Assembly: GCA_039881145.1 (NCBI GenBank)
Contig: JAYKKI010000052.1
Span: 12,097,001 to 12,161,000, forward strand
DNA length: 64,000 nt
Source: Druceiella hillmani
Taxonomy: Eukaryota > Arthropoda > Insecta > Lepidoptera > Hepialidae
Direction: 5' to 3'
The notes below the pieces were generated by a model. It made no database searches, was not told the DNA's origin, and saw only the letters and a list, made by a program, of their open reading frames with translations. Positions 12,448 through 25,860 of this stretch are shown one piece after another. A program made the position numbers and the translations under genes. How positions within the stretch are numbered: the stretch's first letter is position 1; every line of letters begins with the position of its first letter.

Positions 12448-12805
12448 CTTAGTGGTAACTAAATATTTAGCATTCAGCGTATCGCGTTCATGCGTTACCG
12501 CACCTCTGTCATCGAAATAATTAAACTTTGTGACCAAAACTTTTGCCATTACCGGTGATCGTATGACCAGCATTGGTTTTCGAAACATCCATATTTCAGA
12601 ATAATCGTGTCCTTCGAATTTACTGAAAAATTTCCTAATGGACACCGACATGCTATCCCTCAGGAGGAAAGTCAAGTTTCCCACGAACACTGTCGGCAGC
12701 TCTAGCGGTACATTGTGACGCCACCAGTAGACGAAGGCCCGCGTAAAGATATGTAAAACGCAAACACAGACAGGGCTACTGAAATATCAAAAACCGTAGC
12801 GTCAT
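12448..12805 (-). pseudogene. P450 pseudogene relic, exon 1 only
   Basis: A copy of exon 1 of the intact P450. The stretches LPTVFVGNLTFLLRD, KFEGHDYSEIWMF and VTKFNYFDDRG are clear, with one codon missing compared with the live gene. It is dead: the ATG at 12803-12805 opens only nine codons before TAG, a frameshift lies before the FVYWWRHNVP segment, and the splice donor is ATAACA where the live gene has GTAATG. The region just upstream (CTCACTCGCGG) resembles the live gene's 5' leader (GTCACTCGTGG). No exon 2 was found directly downstream, so the rest is lost, moved by insertions, or represented by the exon 4/5 relics at 6.1-6.4 kb. Confidence 0.85.
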
Positions 12806-12829
12806 TTGTTTGAACCGCGAGTGAGACTT

Positions 12830-14060
12830 GTCTGACCAGAATTTTAAATAAATACTTGTATATATATATATTTAAAGAAATGTTCTTTGCGGATGGTCAT
12901 GGGAATATGCATATTTATATAAAACAATAACTTATTTACAGAGTACAGATTATGAAATATTTTTGGAGTAAATATTTTTCAAATATGCAAAAGATGTAAA
13001 TAGAAATGACAAAAAATTCATTTGCATATTCTTACCATGGTTCTGTTCATGTTTATACCGGATAGTGCGGGAAAAAATATTTTGAAAAATTGTTAAACAA
13101 CAAAATTTTAAAGTGTTAGCAGTACAAAATAAAAAATTTGAAGTTTCGTACACACAGCTGGAAAAATAAGTATTTATAGCAGTCTGTATATAAAATGGAT
13201 ATTATTTGTCACCATGTAAATTACCTGTAATTAATTGTCCAATATTAATATCATCTATTTTATCTTTCACAGACGAAGAACATCGTGAATTAGTAAAAAA
13301 ACTGTGGGGTTTAATATGATCATTTAGTTTTTCAGTAAACCCTGAATTAAGTTATGATGTTTTTTCATTATTTTTATTTTAACACTTTCAAAGATAGAGA
13401 GAGAGGTGCGAACTGAAAAGGGGGCGTGGTGACTTTGGTGGATGTATTCAGTGCAACATATTTATGCAAAATCTTAAAAAAATAATTTTGAAATATGTCC
13501 AAGTCATTTTTCGATAGATCATACGATAGATGAAATTAAAAAAATCAGCAATTTACTTACTTTCTCAAAAATTTCCTTATAAATATCTCAGAATACCAAC
13601 ACTAAAATATTCGCTAGCACCATTGTGGTAAATTTCAAGTTTCTGCATCAACATTTTTCGAGAAGAACGAATGAATGGTCGGTCGGACTTATAAGCATTC
13701 GGGTTAACTAATTAATTAATTATTATTAATTCGGTAATTTAATTTTGAGTACTCGAAAAGTTGTACGCAGTAAATATAAAAGAATTTTATTAATTATCTT
13801 TTCTTCGTTTCTGCAAAGAATGCGAATTTTTCATCTCAAAACATATCAAAAACATTATATATAAACATATTCTGTAAAACAATATGCCTTATGAGAATAC
13901 TTAGGGACAAATATTATTCTGAATTCATTGAAAATTTAATCTGTATTCCTACTCGGTGCATATACGCGTGCATATGCAAAAAGCCACAATAGCTTTTAAG
14001 CAGAAATACGATTTAGAAAACAGCAGATCTTCGAGTGTCACGGTTTAGGTAGACGGCATT
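12830..14060. other. No feature seen
   Basis: AT-rich intergenic DNA upstream of the exon 1 relic; short open frames are low-complexity. Confidence 0.55.
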
Positions 14061-14289
14061 TGCAGTATCGAGATTTATGGATCAAAAGTTGAAAAATATG
14101 TTGTATATTATCACATATCGTTACCTACCACTTTACCCAATTATTTCTTCACTACGTCAAGACAAATCAAATGAGTTCAAACTTGACGAATTTACTCTTT
14201 ATCAGTTCTTCGTCTTTCGGCTTCATCATTGCACATTGATTTTGCTAAAGATCGAATTTATAGCCCTTAGCCGCGTTTTACTAAATCAT

Positions 14290-14790
14290 TGTTACATATA
14301 AATCATCGCAACTTGATCACAGCATTCGTGCTATTCAATTTTGGGAAATTCTGTTTTTTAATTTTTCTGATCAGTTTCAAATCAAATTTTGATAAGATCT
14401 TTATCATCCAAAATTTATTACCGATCCTGCATTGTTCAATTTTGGGAAATGATATAGTATATGTTGAAATTCCTCAGCCACATTAATACCAAATTTTCAT
14501 AGGACTATACTGAAAGTATGTATCCAAATTAGATGAGAAATGGCATAAATATGAGGTAATATATAAAAAAATACGGTCATTCTGGAAGTACATCTTTCCA
14601 AATAAAAAAGAATCTTCCAAATTGGGTTTGCATCGTCTCAAATTTATTACGGCTCTTGCGTTGTTTAATTTTGGGGTATTCTATATTATATCTTCAAATT
14701 TTTTAGTCACGTTCATACCAATATTTCATAGGACTGTACTGAAAGTATTAGTACTATACCTTTCCTAATAAAAAAAGATAAATAATCCTA
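14290..14790. repeat. Dispersed insect repeat, tandem copies
   Basis: Two to three copies share TTCAATTTTGGGAAAT, CATAGGACTATACTGAAAGT and ATGAGGTAATATATAAAAAA. The last block returns at 15.73 kb. Confidence 0.6.
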
Positions 14791-15699
14791 AACAACAGAT
14801 CGAAATCGTCTGCTATCTTCTCTCCTCTATGTATTCGTGGCATAGCTACTATTTTATTTCCCTTTAAGGGGAGATAAAAAGGCTCTCCGCTGTTTCGCAT
14901 ATTAGAACAAAATTATAAAGATATATCGATTTTCATTTCACTGTGTCTATTTTAAATTAATGTAGCTACATTCTTGTATATGGATTTAACTATGACATAA
15001 ATATGAAGCCTTTGGTATTAGGTCAAAGTTGTCGAATTTTTACGATACTATCTCCGGCGATCGCGCATATTTTGAATTCAGTACCGTTTGCGCTTGCAAA
15101 CAGTGAGGACGTGAGATAGATCTGGTCGCTCTTCGTCAGCTTGTGCCATACGCATAAATGATCGTAACATAATATTTCTATGATACATCTGAAATGCATA
15201 ATATTTTGTGCCGCTTTGTAAATAAGTGGATAAATTTGTTGTTATTTTATATATTTTTAGATAATAATAGGAAAACATAACCTTTTTTACAGACGTCCAA
15301 TATTGGGAACAAAAATTTTAAAAAAAATTACGTGTCCTAAACGAAAGTTTGGTAGAAATTTTATAGTAGGCGTAATATAGAATTATTAAATATACTCGTA
15401 TTTTAGAAGTATTAAAACGATATTTTGCTTTTACTGAGTATTACAGATCACAGAGTATTTATATTATGGAGATACATTTTATAATTTCATTGTATACGTA
15501 AAAATGTGTAATTTTTTTTAAATATTAAAGGTTTAAAATTTTTAAATCCATCTGTAAGTGCAATATTGTAATTTATTGAAAATTGTAATGATTCTCTTTT
15601 AGTATTTGATCAAAATTTTATCAAATTACTTGTTACTCTGTGTTCGTCTATTTGTATTTTACGGCCATTTATCGTGTGAACGCTGATTTGGAAAGCTGA

Positions 15700-15833
15700 T
15701 ATACATATAAGCTGATTAAATCCAAATTAATTGAGAAATGGCTTAGATTTGAGGTAATATATATAAAAAAAATACAGTCGAATCGATAACTTTTTTCTTT
15801 TTTGAAGTCGGTTGATTATATGACCCTTCTATT
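15700..15833. repeat. Dispersed repeat ending in TTTTTTGAAGTCGGTTG
   Basis: Carries AGAAATGGCTTAGATTTGAG and ends CTTTTTTGAAGTCGGTTG, a 3' end widespread in insect interspersed repeats. Related to 14290-14790. Confidence 0.55.
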
Positions 15834-16639
15834 AATGAGAGCTGATAACAGTGCGATGTGTTGTCAATAATTAATCACATTGTGATCAACACTTTCTTAT
15901 CTTTAAATTTTCTTATGACATATTGAGATATTGAAATTTTTACATTATACCCCAAAAGCTCCAACATAATATTATTGAAGTAGATTAAATTTTTGTAGAA
16001 AAAAGTTTTGTTTTTCCATTTTCAATGCCTATAATGTTATCGTACGTTATCTAAAATGTTACGAACTGGTGATAATTTCAATAATATTTCATTAATGATG
16101 ATAAATGCCAATTTATATGCATACATACGGATGTATCATTAGCATTACCCTCATTTGGTTTCACCCTAGACGTTGCTTAATGGATTTTTATGTATGGTAA
16201 TAAATTAGCTGTTTTATGCATGTAGAAAAGTATAATTTTTTTGCTTACCCACCCGACTACTAACTTGTTAGTTGCGAGCACTATAAATCTGTGGTTGCGA
16301 GTCTCGTACTTCATGCCATCGTCAATACTTATTTACTTACCTACTTAACACTTAAATGCAGATATTTGAATATTTTCGTGAGTAAGTTCATAAAAAAGAA
16401 GATAAATCATACTACGAAAACAGTAAAAAAATAGTCACTAAGGTTTCCTATCTTAATGTAGTTAAAGAAAAGGAAAAAACAGTGTTGCAACTGTCATTTT
16501 TAAAGTTGCTCTTCTGAGGAGATAGATTTAAACTCGTGTCGAAGATCTGCTATGTTATGCAATTAAATATTAATAACTTAATTAACTTTGTATATACCTG
16601 CATACTTACCATATTTTTGGTCGTCTTCTACATTTTTGA

Positions 16640-17440
16640 AGGTCGTGTCCTTGAAAAGCATTCGCGGCTTCATGTACAAACATCCCCAACGTTGTCCAGT
16701 TTTCAGCTTTCTTCAGGGTGGTTGTTACAAAAAGACCAGTGATGGCGTTTACTTGGTTATACCAACGGCTGGCTGATCGGCCATCGGGATCGAGATCTCT
16801 TCTTCCACTTTGCTTACCACAATTGACTTATCGAGGTTATATGGTTATCGTCGGGCTATGTGACCGAAATAACTGAGAATACTTTGGTAACAGATAGTCT
16901 AAAGACTAGTTATGATGATTAGTTGTCGAGAATAAAATTATTCGTTGTTTTAGCAGCCCATAATATGCTAAATATCCCTATCCAGCATCACGTCTAAATG
17001 GTTTGATACCTTTGAGACGTTCTTCTTTCACTCCATTGTTATTTCAAACCAGAGTCCGGACTAGTCACACTTTGATGATATTGGAGATCTACCTGTACTG
17101 CCACAAATTGGTTAATCGGCTCATTGCAGCCTTAACCATCTGGGTATGTTTCTTGATTTCTCGGTCGATTTCTTCCTGGTCAGCCAGTACCGATGCATAG
17201 TAAAGAATCATTGACAACCTCTTGATACAAGAGCTTTCCGGTCCTAAAATTTTGACCTTCTGGTTCTGTCGACGATCATGACTTTTGTCTTCGACTACTA
17301 TCGTATTCTAATCTGCGAAATAATTCAGATTCGTTTATTCAAAGCGTGGTTTTCATACCTCAGGTTACTGATTTTAACGCCACCGTCAGAGATGCCACCC
17401 ATATCCTTCCAAGGTATTTATTATTACATGTTCACCATAG
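16640..17440 (-). mobile_element. Non-LTR retrotransposon (LINE) relic, end of reverse transcriptase
   Basis: The minus strand, across several frames, reads MIVDRTRRSKF near 17.28 kb, then LSYFGHIARR near 16.87 kb, then NLDKSIVVSKVE, SASRWYNQVNAITGL and WRSI-like residues. This order is the standard C-terminal tail of insect endonuclease/reverse-transcriptase LINE proteins (FGHIARR...KVEGRRGRGR...RW). Multiple frameshifts and stops show it is dead. The N-terminal part, expected above 17.45 kb, was not recognised with confidence. Confidence 0.7.
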
Positions 17441-17549
17441 ATGTTAAAAAAGGGAGACATAATACATTCCTACCTGACCCTTTTTTCTGGCTTAAAAGGA
17501 TCTGAGATGATAGGAATTCGCAGTTTTAATACTAATATCTGAATTTTTT

Positions 17550-17960
17550 CATACTTTAGTACTTACTTATCCACCTATTTATATCTTGGTTGTTATAAGT
17601 ACTCGTATCTGTACACATTTACCTACCTGTTTATTTTATTATTTTTTGCATAAACCAGGAAAATTCAAACGAATAAAAATTGGATCAGTTTATTCTTAAT
17701 TACTCCTATATACTCCTCTCCACTAAGAATTCACTTTCTCGTCACTATGTTGGCTCCATCATCAGATTCCGTTCCCCACCTGTGACTAAATTACTAATAA
17801 AGACATATCAAATGAGTTCAAACTGGGTCCCAAAAATTTCAAAGGTGTTTGTTTTCTCATCTATTGAGGAGCTCCTTACGATATGTTTGATGTGCACCTT
17901 CAGGTTCCACCCATATTTTTCATGGTACTTATTCGATTCCTTCTTGTAAAACAAAAAAAG
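17550..17960. repeat. Second copy of the 7.0 kb dispersed repeat
   Basis: Shares the ACTTACTTATCCACCTATTT-type lead and the TACTCCT...AAGAATTCAC block with 6986-7430; the tail AAATGAGTTCAAACT also occurs near 14.17 kb. Confidence 0.5.
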
Positions 17961-18275
17961 GCGAGGAAATCGGTAAACGTATTTCTTAATTACGTATAGT
18001 CGTAAAAGAGTAGGCAAAAGATAATTGGATGTGAGATTGAGAATGGTTCCCGTTCTTGAAGTCGTTAATATAATTTATAAATTTCATATTTTGAATAATT
18101 TTGATGTTTATTTAAATAATTTCTTCTTTAAAATTAATTATTCCATGACTAGGAAATTGTCGGCAACATATTTTTTTAAAATCAGGCAACACATAACCTG
18201 AACCGTAAATTTTACAAAAAAGAAATCGGAACTGTGTCTTCCTCTTAGAATGAAGTCATCTAAAAAGGAACTTAA

Positions 18276-18317
18276 AGAAAGTAGAAATAATACTACATCA
18301 CGTAGTTTCATTTAATT
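18276..18317. mobile_element. Single-arm copy of the 51.8 kb hairpin element
   Basis: About 41 nt beginning AAAGAAAGTAGAAATAATAC match the right arm of the element at 51817-51988 exactly by eye. The mate arm is absent. Confidence 0.7.
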
Positions 18318-18887
18318 GTCAATGTGAAATCATGTTATCGATGGGCAAATTAAAAATTCTCGATTAATTTTTGACTTGATTGTACTAATTGCATACTACA
18401 TGAAAGCATGAATGAATGAAAATCAATATAATTAGCTTAAACAAGGCAAATAGGTGCTAAAACGAGAAAAACGATACTTCATTTATGGAAGTTGATTGAG
18501 TCGTTTGAACTCCATAGTGAAACTAATAAACAAAAATGCGTAAATTAGGTTATGATTTCCTTAACCATTCCCAATATTTTTCTTAACTTTTACAAGTTGG
18601 CTAAAAATATTGCGTATCGCAAACATCGCGGATAGCGGATATTTGAAAAATACCAGACAGGTAATATAATCTCTCCTATTACAATAATTAAATATACGTT
18701 ACATTTCCAAAATATTAATTTAATTTGAAGAGCAACTTATTTAAAGTAAATGGTTAAGAAATGATTATTTCTCGCCACAAAGGCGTAAGTGTATCTGAAG
18801 GACGAAGTATTCACTGAGCGCTTTACAGGGATTTTCCCAACATTCATTTCTTCAGAGTTATGTTGTGTAGTGTCAGTATGGAAGATT

Positions 18888-18894
<7 letters not shown>

Positions 18895-18936
<42 letters not shown>
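18895..18936. repeat. (TA)n microsatellite
   Basis: Pure AT dinucleotide run. Confidence 0.95.
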
Positions 18937-18944
<8 letters not shown>

Positions 18945-19584
18945 ATTAAATATTCAATTTTATTTATGTGCAGTTCCGATCAAATGAAGTCGCAAATAAA
19001 AGCTTATTATAAGAGAATTCGGTTAAAACAAATTGTAGTCATGGTCTCTATTTTATCTGATAAAAGTGGGTATAAACATCTAGTATACAGATTGTAACAA
19101 ACAACGTTATTTAAAAATTTATTTCTTTTTGAAATTTCAATTGTAGTGATAACTTTGGGTTGGTGAGTGGAGATTTCTGTGTAGTATGATCGAAGTTCGA
19201 ATTGTAAGTCGAAGGCAGTGTAATAGCATTTCTGGTGCTTGCAAAAAGTTTAAAAATTCTGTAGGGAAGTTAACACTTTGTATATTCTCCTTTCATCAGA
19301 AATTTTCTTTTGAATATTAAAGTTGACGTCGTATTATTATTTGCTGACTCTGAAATTCGGATTAATATACTTGTGAACAATGTTTAGATAAATTTTGTCT
19401 ATGAGTTCGTTCTAAGTAGCGGCTATGTTGCAGAAATCACTATTGACTTCAATGAAGCCTGGTCAGAAGGATATGTGCTTTCGCCTATTTGTGAAAGTTT
19501 TTGAGCAAAATATGCTGTAGTTCTAAGGCGGTATGGTCGTTCGTCCTCCTTTATTAAGTGTGGCGGCAATGCGGTGATATGTGA

Positions 19585-19715
19585 ACCTAACGCAAACCAA
19601 CCCAAACCAATTTAAGCTAAACCGAATCCAATCTAATAAAACTAAATCAAGTTCAACCTAAAGCAAACCTAATTCTATCCAACCAAAGCAAACCCAATCC
19701 AAACCAACCCAACAT
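19585..19715. repeat. AACC/CCAAA-rich low-complexity tract
   Basis: About 130 bp of degenerate AACCNAACC/AACCCAAACC words with few G bases on the plus strand. Confidence 0.7.
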
Positions 19716-22700
19716 AATATCTGCCAGCGTGTCATATAATTTTTTTGTAACGTTATCTAGTCTACATATTGCTAGAAGTATAGACTAGTGGAAATATATA
19801 TAATTAAGGAATTTTGTGTAATTCCTAGGAAATGTATAAAATTCCAAGGTGATTTAGGACATGCCTAAAAATCAATGGTAATTTGGCGTTTCGATATGAG
19901 TGTACATAATTAAAAAAGTTTACTTTCATAATTATTACAATATATGGCGATACGAGAATCAAGTTGACGTTTAACTTAATAATATTTTTTTAAAGATTAG
20001 GCGAACAAAATCGTCGGCACAGCTAGTCTTGTAATGCAATTTAACTACTGGGTCCAGGTGTACGAATAACTGTATTAGGACTCAGTGACATGTTTCCGAG
20101 CTGTCCTTCAGTCTTTAAAAGGCTTGAAGCGCTACGGCATAACGGAATTCAATAGTCTTCACTTTATGCTCAATACTGCGTATCTGGTACCTGTAACATT
20201 ACGGTTTTTACGCTTGAGCTTCAAATTAATATTAGGATAAACGTTGCTTTTATAATTGATTTTAAAATAGTTTAAGTTTTTGGAGTTAGAAGCAAAATAT
20301 TTACTTTCCAAAATTTTGAAATACTTGTTTACATCTTTTAAACGTGAATTCTGAAAATTTTATATTAAAATTACTTTTACAGGTTTGTAAGGTCCATTAC
20401 ATGTACCAATTTTTAAAATAGAAATAGGCCCATTCCATCTTTTTCCAGTAATATGAACTCGTCAAAAAGACGACTTTTTTGTTTAATTTCATTTCTTTTG
20501 TGACAAAATACAATATTATCAACACCAGTGATGAAAAAACAGGAAATAAGTGGCAAATATTTTCCAAAATGTTTTCTCGCACTAATGATTTGGGTTCCAT
20601 TTTACAAGAGAAGAAAACAATTTGTTGCGATTTTGTACACGAAATAAAATTTTGAAATACAAAAATAAATTCTACGCGTAAGACTGTTCCAAATATAATT
20701 TTTAACATCAAAAAGCTGAATTTTAAATTCCAAAAACGGTGTAAAGTGTTGAAATAAAACCATTTTGCACGTTTTTTTCTACTCAGAAAATATATCTCAG
20801 ATTCAAATGATATAAAAGAGATCCGTAATGCAGATTGTCTGTAGATCTAGTGTATCACGTGAAAACAACGACTTCACGAGGATTATATATTATATTGTGA
20901 TTACTGACTACTGTAACAAATGTGGATGTATAAAAATTGCGAATACAGAGTAACCTTTTTTCATTTTTGGAATGAATGATGTTTAATATAAAACTGATTT
21001 AATAAAGAAAACGTATTTTCATTGTACCATAATTATAGATTAAAAGAAGACGGATATTGCTGATAGATTGTCTTTAATTTATTCGCGAGGGTAAATATAT
21101 CACGACGTCTCACTGAAATAGTAGGTAACCTGTTTTAATAGCTTGGTTTAAACAAAGCTAGTAGTAAGAATTATTAATATAGTGGTAAGTATATAGTTAC
21201 CACTAATGATGCTGTTATTTATAAACAACGTCATCGTGACATAAGGTAAAAATGATGTTTTCCCAGAAAAAGAAGTCGAAGTAGAAAGATTAGGTCCTTA
21301 ATCCTACTTTCATCCTGTGAACTAAATAACGTATCATAACTCGTTATTCTGAAAATAGGAATCTGTTTAGGACATCTCTCATGAAAAATTCAAGGAAAAT
21401 ATACATTTTAGAATAGAAAAGATAGATTAGATTTTAATACTTTGTGAGCTCAAAAATTAAAATATTTTATAAGTCCAAAAAAATAAAAAATAACATTTTG
21501 TTATAACGTAACAATACACCACAGGATTGCGTTTTGTGAGAAGATTTTTGTTTTGTTGGAATGGGTTTAATTTTTTTGTTCATGAAGAAAATGGATAAAA
21601 TTCTTATTCTCGTGCGTGTTTCACCATCAAACATTCAAGGCAATAAATGGCATCAGATACGATTTTTTTTGTTTTTGTGTATGAGTTTAAAAACATTTAT
21701 CTGTAATAACGTTTTTAGTGTATATGCATGGGGTTAATTAATGCAATTTAATTGTGTATGCTTAACGAAACTTGAACTCTAGGAGAAAAGTTAAATTTAC
21801 ATAAAATTACAAACAAGGCATGGACAACGGTTTGTGAGGCAATAAGGCGAAGATAAGGCTTTTGCAACTTGGTAACGCTAATTAAAACATTATTCTTATC
21901 TATTTAGCACCCCATAAATATGTTCTAGCAAATATTGTACATACAACAACCACATTATTATATCAAACCTGAAATTCTTCGCTGTACACTATTTATATGT
22001 TATCAGAAAGACGAAAATTCCATCCCGTGCTATAATGCCATCTTCAGTGAATTCTGCGAAAAGGTTTCAGTTTATTAAAATGTTCAGTAAAATTACTAAA
22101 AACAACATGATACCTACTGTAGCAATGGGTAGAAAACTAAACTTATTTAAAAGATTTATTTACTGTTCAATGACTAATTAATAAGTATTGTTTTCCTTCT
22201 GTACGAGTTTGTCCATCATGTCACTCGGTGGGTTATTCGTATATAACATCAGCCTCACATCTGCCTCGTGAGACTTGAGAATTTTTGCAAATGAAGATCG
22301 TAAATAACCATTTGGTAAATAATTTGAATATTTATTTTTCGCAACAAAAACAATTTGAATATTAATTTTTTTTTGTTTCTTTACAATATGAAAACGTTAG
22401 TGCCGCGCAGGAAGTCGCGGTGCATGAGCTAATGTGGATATTAATGTTTGAAATATATCTACAATTGCATGTTATATCGACATTTTTAAGAGTTCAAACT
22501 ATTGTTTTTTTCCAGTTTTCCAAATAATGTCGATATTGAGGTAAACGTGCAGCAGTGAGGAAAAAATGGTTTCTTACAAAACATAATATATTCTATTTGC
22601 ATAATTCATTTTGAAGAAAAGTGGGCTATGCTTATGCTATATATTCATATAATATTTGCCCAGTGTAAATTTAAAAGCAATTTAATATTCATTACGAGGA

Positions 22701-22885
22701 TAGTCCAGTTTTATTGTCACATATGTAAACCGTAAGATTAATATTCATTTTATTTTTAGCCCCTATTTTGTAACAATACAATTCAACATTTTAACAAAAT
22801 GGAGTAGCATAACAACTATTTTAAATTAAAGCTTTTTTTAAATATTATGTTATTGCTCAGTGTAACAGATACAAGACACTAGTTT

Positions 22886-22965
22886 CCCCATAATCATAGT
22901 CTATTATTTACAGATTATTTAGAGATATTATTTACAGATAATCATAGTCTATTATTTACAGATTA
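22886..22965. repeat. Local direct repeat
   Basis: AATCATAGTCTATTATTTAC occurs twice, separated by a partial copy (ATATTATTTACAGAT). Confidence 0.8.
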
Positions 22966-23837
22966 ATGTTTTCTTATTGAATTATTTTATTCGTAGCCAT
23001 CTAATGTCACTCATGATGCCACAACTTATTGTGCTCGATTTTCAACTTCTGCTTTTGAAGCCTTAATTTCAGCAGTTAATAATACCATAAGTAATCAGGA
23101 AAATCGAAATTAATTACTAGATACGATAAGTTTAATATTTATATTTGTACACTATGGACTTTTCTTTGTTGATAAACTGGATAAGTTTGTTTTGGTACTG
23201 TAAGTTTGTTTGGTCATTTAAAGCTGTCAGAAGAAAAATCCTTGAACGAGAAAGTTTAATGCCGATATTCATATCATATACTATAAGTATATATATCTTT
23301 TACTATATACTATAAGTATAACTATTCTTTTGCTGTATACTACATCCTCATTCATTACTAATATTCCTTGGACCACAGTTCTATGATCTGTTGGTATTTC
23401 TATGAACTGCGTTTAGAATCATTAATATGAATATTTTTAGAAAATTAACCAACCTGTAACGATGAATGCAGATGAAGTCGAAAAAAAATTCGGCGGAGAG
23501 GTAAGTTGGATTAAGCTGCTTAAATAGTTGATGAAAATAATGTGTGGCAACATAATTCTTCTGAAAGAGTTATTTAATAAAAACAAGTTTTAAACTAAAT
23601 TTTCAAAAGCTTATGGTACAAAACTATCTAATCCTTTTGAAAGTGAATTTTATAATGATCTTTCTCAATTTCCCTGGATTTCTATCCACAAAATTTTAGA
23701 AAGATCAAACACTTTCTTGGGATATCGTAATTTTTTACCGCATACGTTAAATGTTATGGCGATATTTAAAAAGCAAACTTTTGCGCGTGGATTTGCATGC
23801 ATTGATACTAGGCGTTTCCATATTTGATAAATAGTTG

Positions 23838-23876
23838 CCTACCCATGTGAAGCCGGGTAGGTCCCTAGTTACACGT
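23838..23876. repeat. Short retroposon-end-like fragment
   Basis: CCCATGTGAAGCCGGGTAGG followed by TCCCTAGTT, a conserved end of common insect interspersed repeats. Confidence 0.4.
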
Positions 23877-24723
23877 AATAAAATACGCACTGTACACATG
23901 AAGTAATAATACCTATATTTTTACTTGATGGTTATTATAGTGTTACTTTTACAGCTGTATCGTTGAGATTTTAGCTTAAAAGCTATATCGTATTAATAAC
24001 TGCCTTGACGTGAATATAGTAATATCATCATGCATGAAAAAGTTTATTCTTTGACAACATTATTATTAATAATTATACAAAAGGACAGAGTTACGGTACG
24101 TAAAATAATTTTCACTTTGAAGGGCGAGAGAATAGAGTCTAGAAACAACGAGAGATAATATTTTTCAGAAAGCTTAAACATGTATATGTAGACTGGCAGT
24201 CGTTCGCATGGAACTAGTATTTATTGAAGTAATAATAATATATGATATAAAAATACCGTGGTATTTTATATTTATCACAACAAAAGAGGTAATTTGCAAG
24301 GCAGATCTTATGATGAAGGGCTGAATAATTGAGCCACGAAAAAGAAACAAAATAATTTCTACATTTATCACATAAGTTTCGATAATTTAGAAAGAACTGA
24401 TAATAAGAAGATATTTATTTGCACGGCTTTACACCTAGTGTAATGGTAATGCTAATAAATATATTTTAATTATACTCGGAGAGCTACCATATTCAATGTT
24501 TCAAAAAACATCGAATTTAGTAGCACTTTGAGTATAATTTTTGAGTTTTTGGGTTCTTAAACTTTATAGTATATATTTAGGGATGCTTACGTTATAAAAA
24601 ATAATCTGCGAAAATTTTCAAGTTTTTAGGACCAGCCCTTTGTGCTTTACGTTTATATGTCGGTCAGCAAGTCGACTCCGTCTTTTCGATGTTATAGATT
24701 AACATTAAGTTCACTGTATCGTA

Positions 24724-24780
24724 TATGTTTGTTCAAAAGCTTACAGTTTTTACATGTTTGTTCAAAAGCTTACAAATTTT
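24724..24780. repeat. ~30-bp direct repeat
   Basis: ATGTTTGTTCAAAAGCTTAC occurs twice, about 30 bp apart. Confidence 0.8.
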
Positions 24781-25609
24781 TAGTCACATAGAAAATTATT
24801 CTCTACATAATTTTTAGTGAACGAGTTACTAAAATGAAACAGGAATAATAAACGAATATTTGGAATATAACTTATTTAAATCCATGCACTGGCTTCGAAC
24901 GAGTTGCTTTTGAGCTATATATTCGCACAGTTCCTTCATAATTGCAGGCTGTCAATTTAACACATTGTTTGAGTTTTGGATTTAGGGAAGGCTGGTGTTG
25001 AACGTTGAGAAATCGTGTTTAATGAACTTTCTTTAATGTGTACTTATAATATTAATAAGTTCCTAGCTATGGGTAAAAATAGAACAAATATTCGGAGAAG
25101 TAAATCCACTTATGTGCTATTTAAATCACCGCTATAAACAGCTTTCGCATACTCCAAGGTGTGTGATTTATTATAGTCTAGTGCGTCAGATTTAAGCTTT
25201 GACGGAAGACCTATGTATAAGTTAGAATATTTTGCGAGTGATCAAATTTTAATATAGCTTTTTAGGAAAAGGGGACCTGAAAATTATACAATTTTTAATT
25301 TTTTACATATACTCATTACAATCTAAATTTGTATTTTGGAAAATGATATGCTTTTCCGTTCATTTAGCTATATGTGTGTTTGTGTGAGTATTAGTGGTTA
25401 TTTTCTCTATTTATTGATTAACTATCCGAATAGAAGACATTTGGTTTGATAATGATTTGTCAAATTATTTCGTTCGTGCTCGGCAACTATTTTTGGTATC
25501 GTTTTGCGTGGATCCTCATATTTCTTCTCCTTGCTTTATAATTTATAACTGGTTTCACAATTAACAAAAACACGGGGTGTCCACTTTGGTTTTACCAATG
25601 ATTTATTAC

Positions 25610-25860
25610 TAGCTGTGCATAGGCTTATAATTTATAGAAATTAATTCGTGTGAAATTTGGGGCACAAAAAGTTACACAATTTTTTTTCTCCTTAAAGAAC
25701 AAACAGACATAAAGACAGACAGACATAAATTTTAAAACAAGTTTTCTGGCTTCTATTATCATTCGCTACATTAATAACTCTCTTCAAAATATTTTTAATG
25801 TACTGTACTGTACTGTAGCAGTTTTATTGTATGTGTAAATTTCGGGTTGCTAGAATCAGA
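25610..25860. repeat. Dispersed retroposon fragment (partner 41.57-41.82 kb)
   Basis: CTAGCTGTGCATAGGCTTAT, then GACAGACAGACATAAA, then TTTTCTGGCTTCTATTAT. The second half matches 41690-41815 in order. Common insect non-LTR/SINE type. Confidence 0.55.

Larger units (their letters stand above)
18320..20030. other. Mostly non-coding, with (TA)n and AACC tracts
   Basis: Near 18.72 kb TTAATTTGAAGAGCAAC matches a 17-mer in the P450 5' flank at 40.29 kb, a possible trace of another unit. Otherwise nothing supportable. Confidence 0.45.
20036..25031 (-). pseudogene. P450 pseudogene B (relics of exons 2, 4, 5 and 8)
   Basis: A degraded copy of the intact P450 in the same order and strand. Exon 2 relic at 25031-24888 keeps STPAFPKSK and MKELCEYIAQKQ, matching SPAFTRAK and VTKELIENISKQ. 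Exon 4 relic at 22329-22196 keeps FAKILKSHEAD, matching FLKILESREAD. Exon 5 relic at 22053-21969 keeps both splice sites and EFTEDGIIARDGIF but has lost 34 nt, including the AGFETT core, and has a stop. Exon 8 relic at 20190-20036 keeps TRYAVLSIK and then a stop. Exons 1, 6 and 7 were not found; a weak exon 3 match lies near 22.40-22.44 kb. It cannot make an enzyme. Confidence 0.8.

Noticed and set aside
17808..18017. 69-residue minus ORF
   Set aside because: Lies in a dispersed repeat beside the LINE relic; no family match.
22400..22445. Exon 3 relic of pseudogene B
   Set aside because: Only a weak match (AATATCCACA...CATGCACCG) that needs gaps; position is right but evidence is too thin to call.
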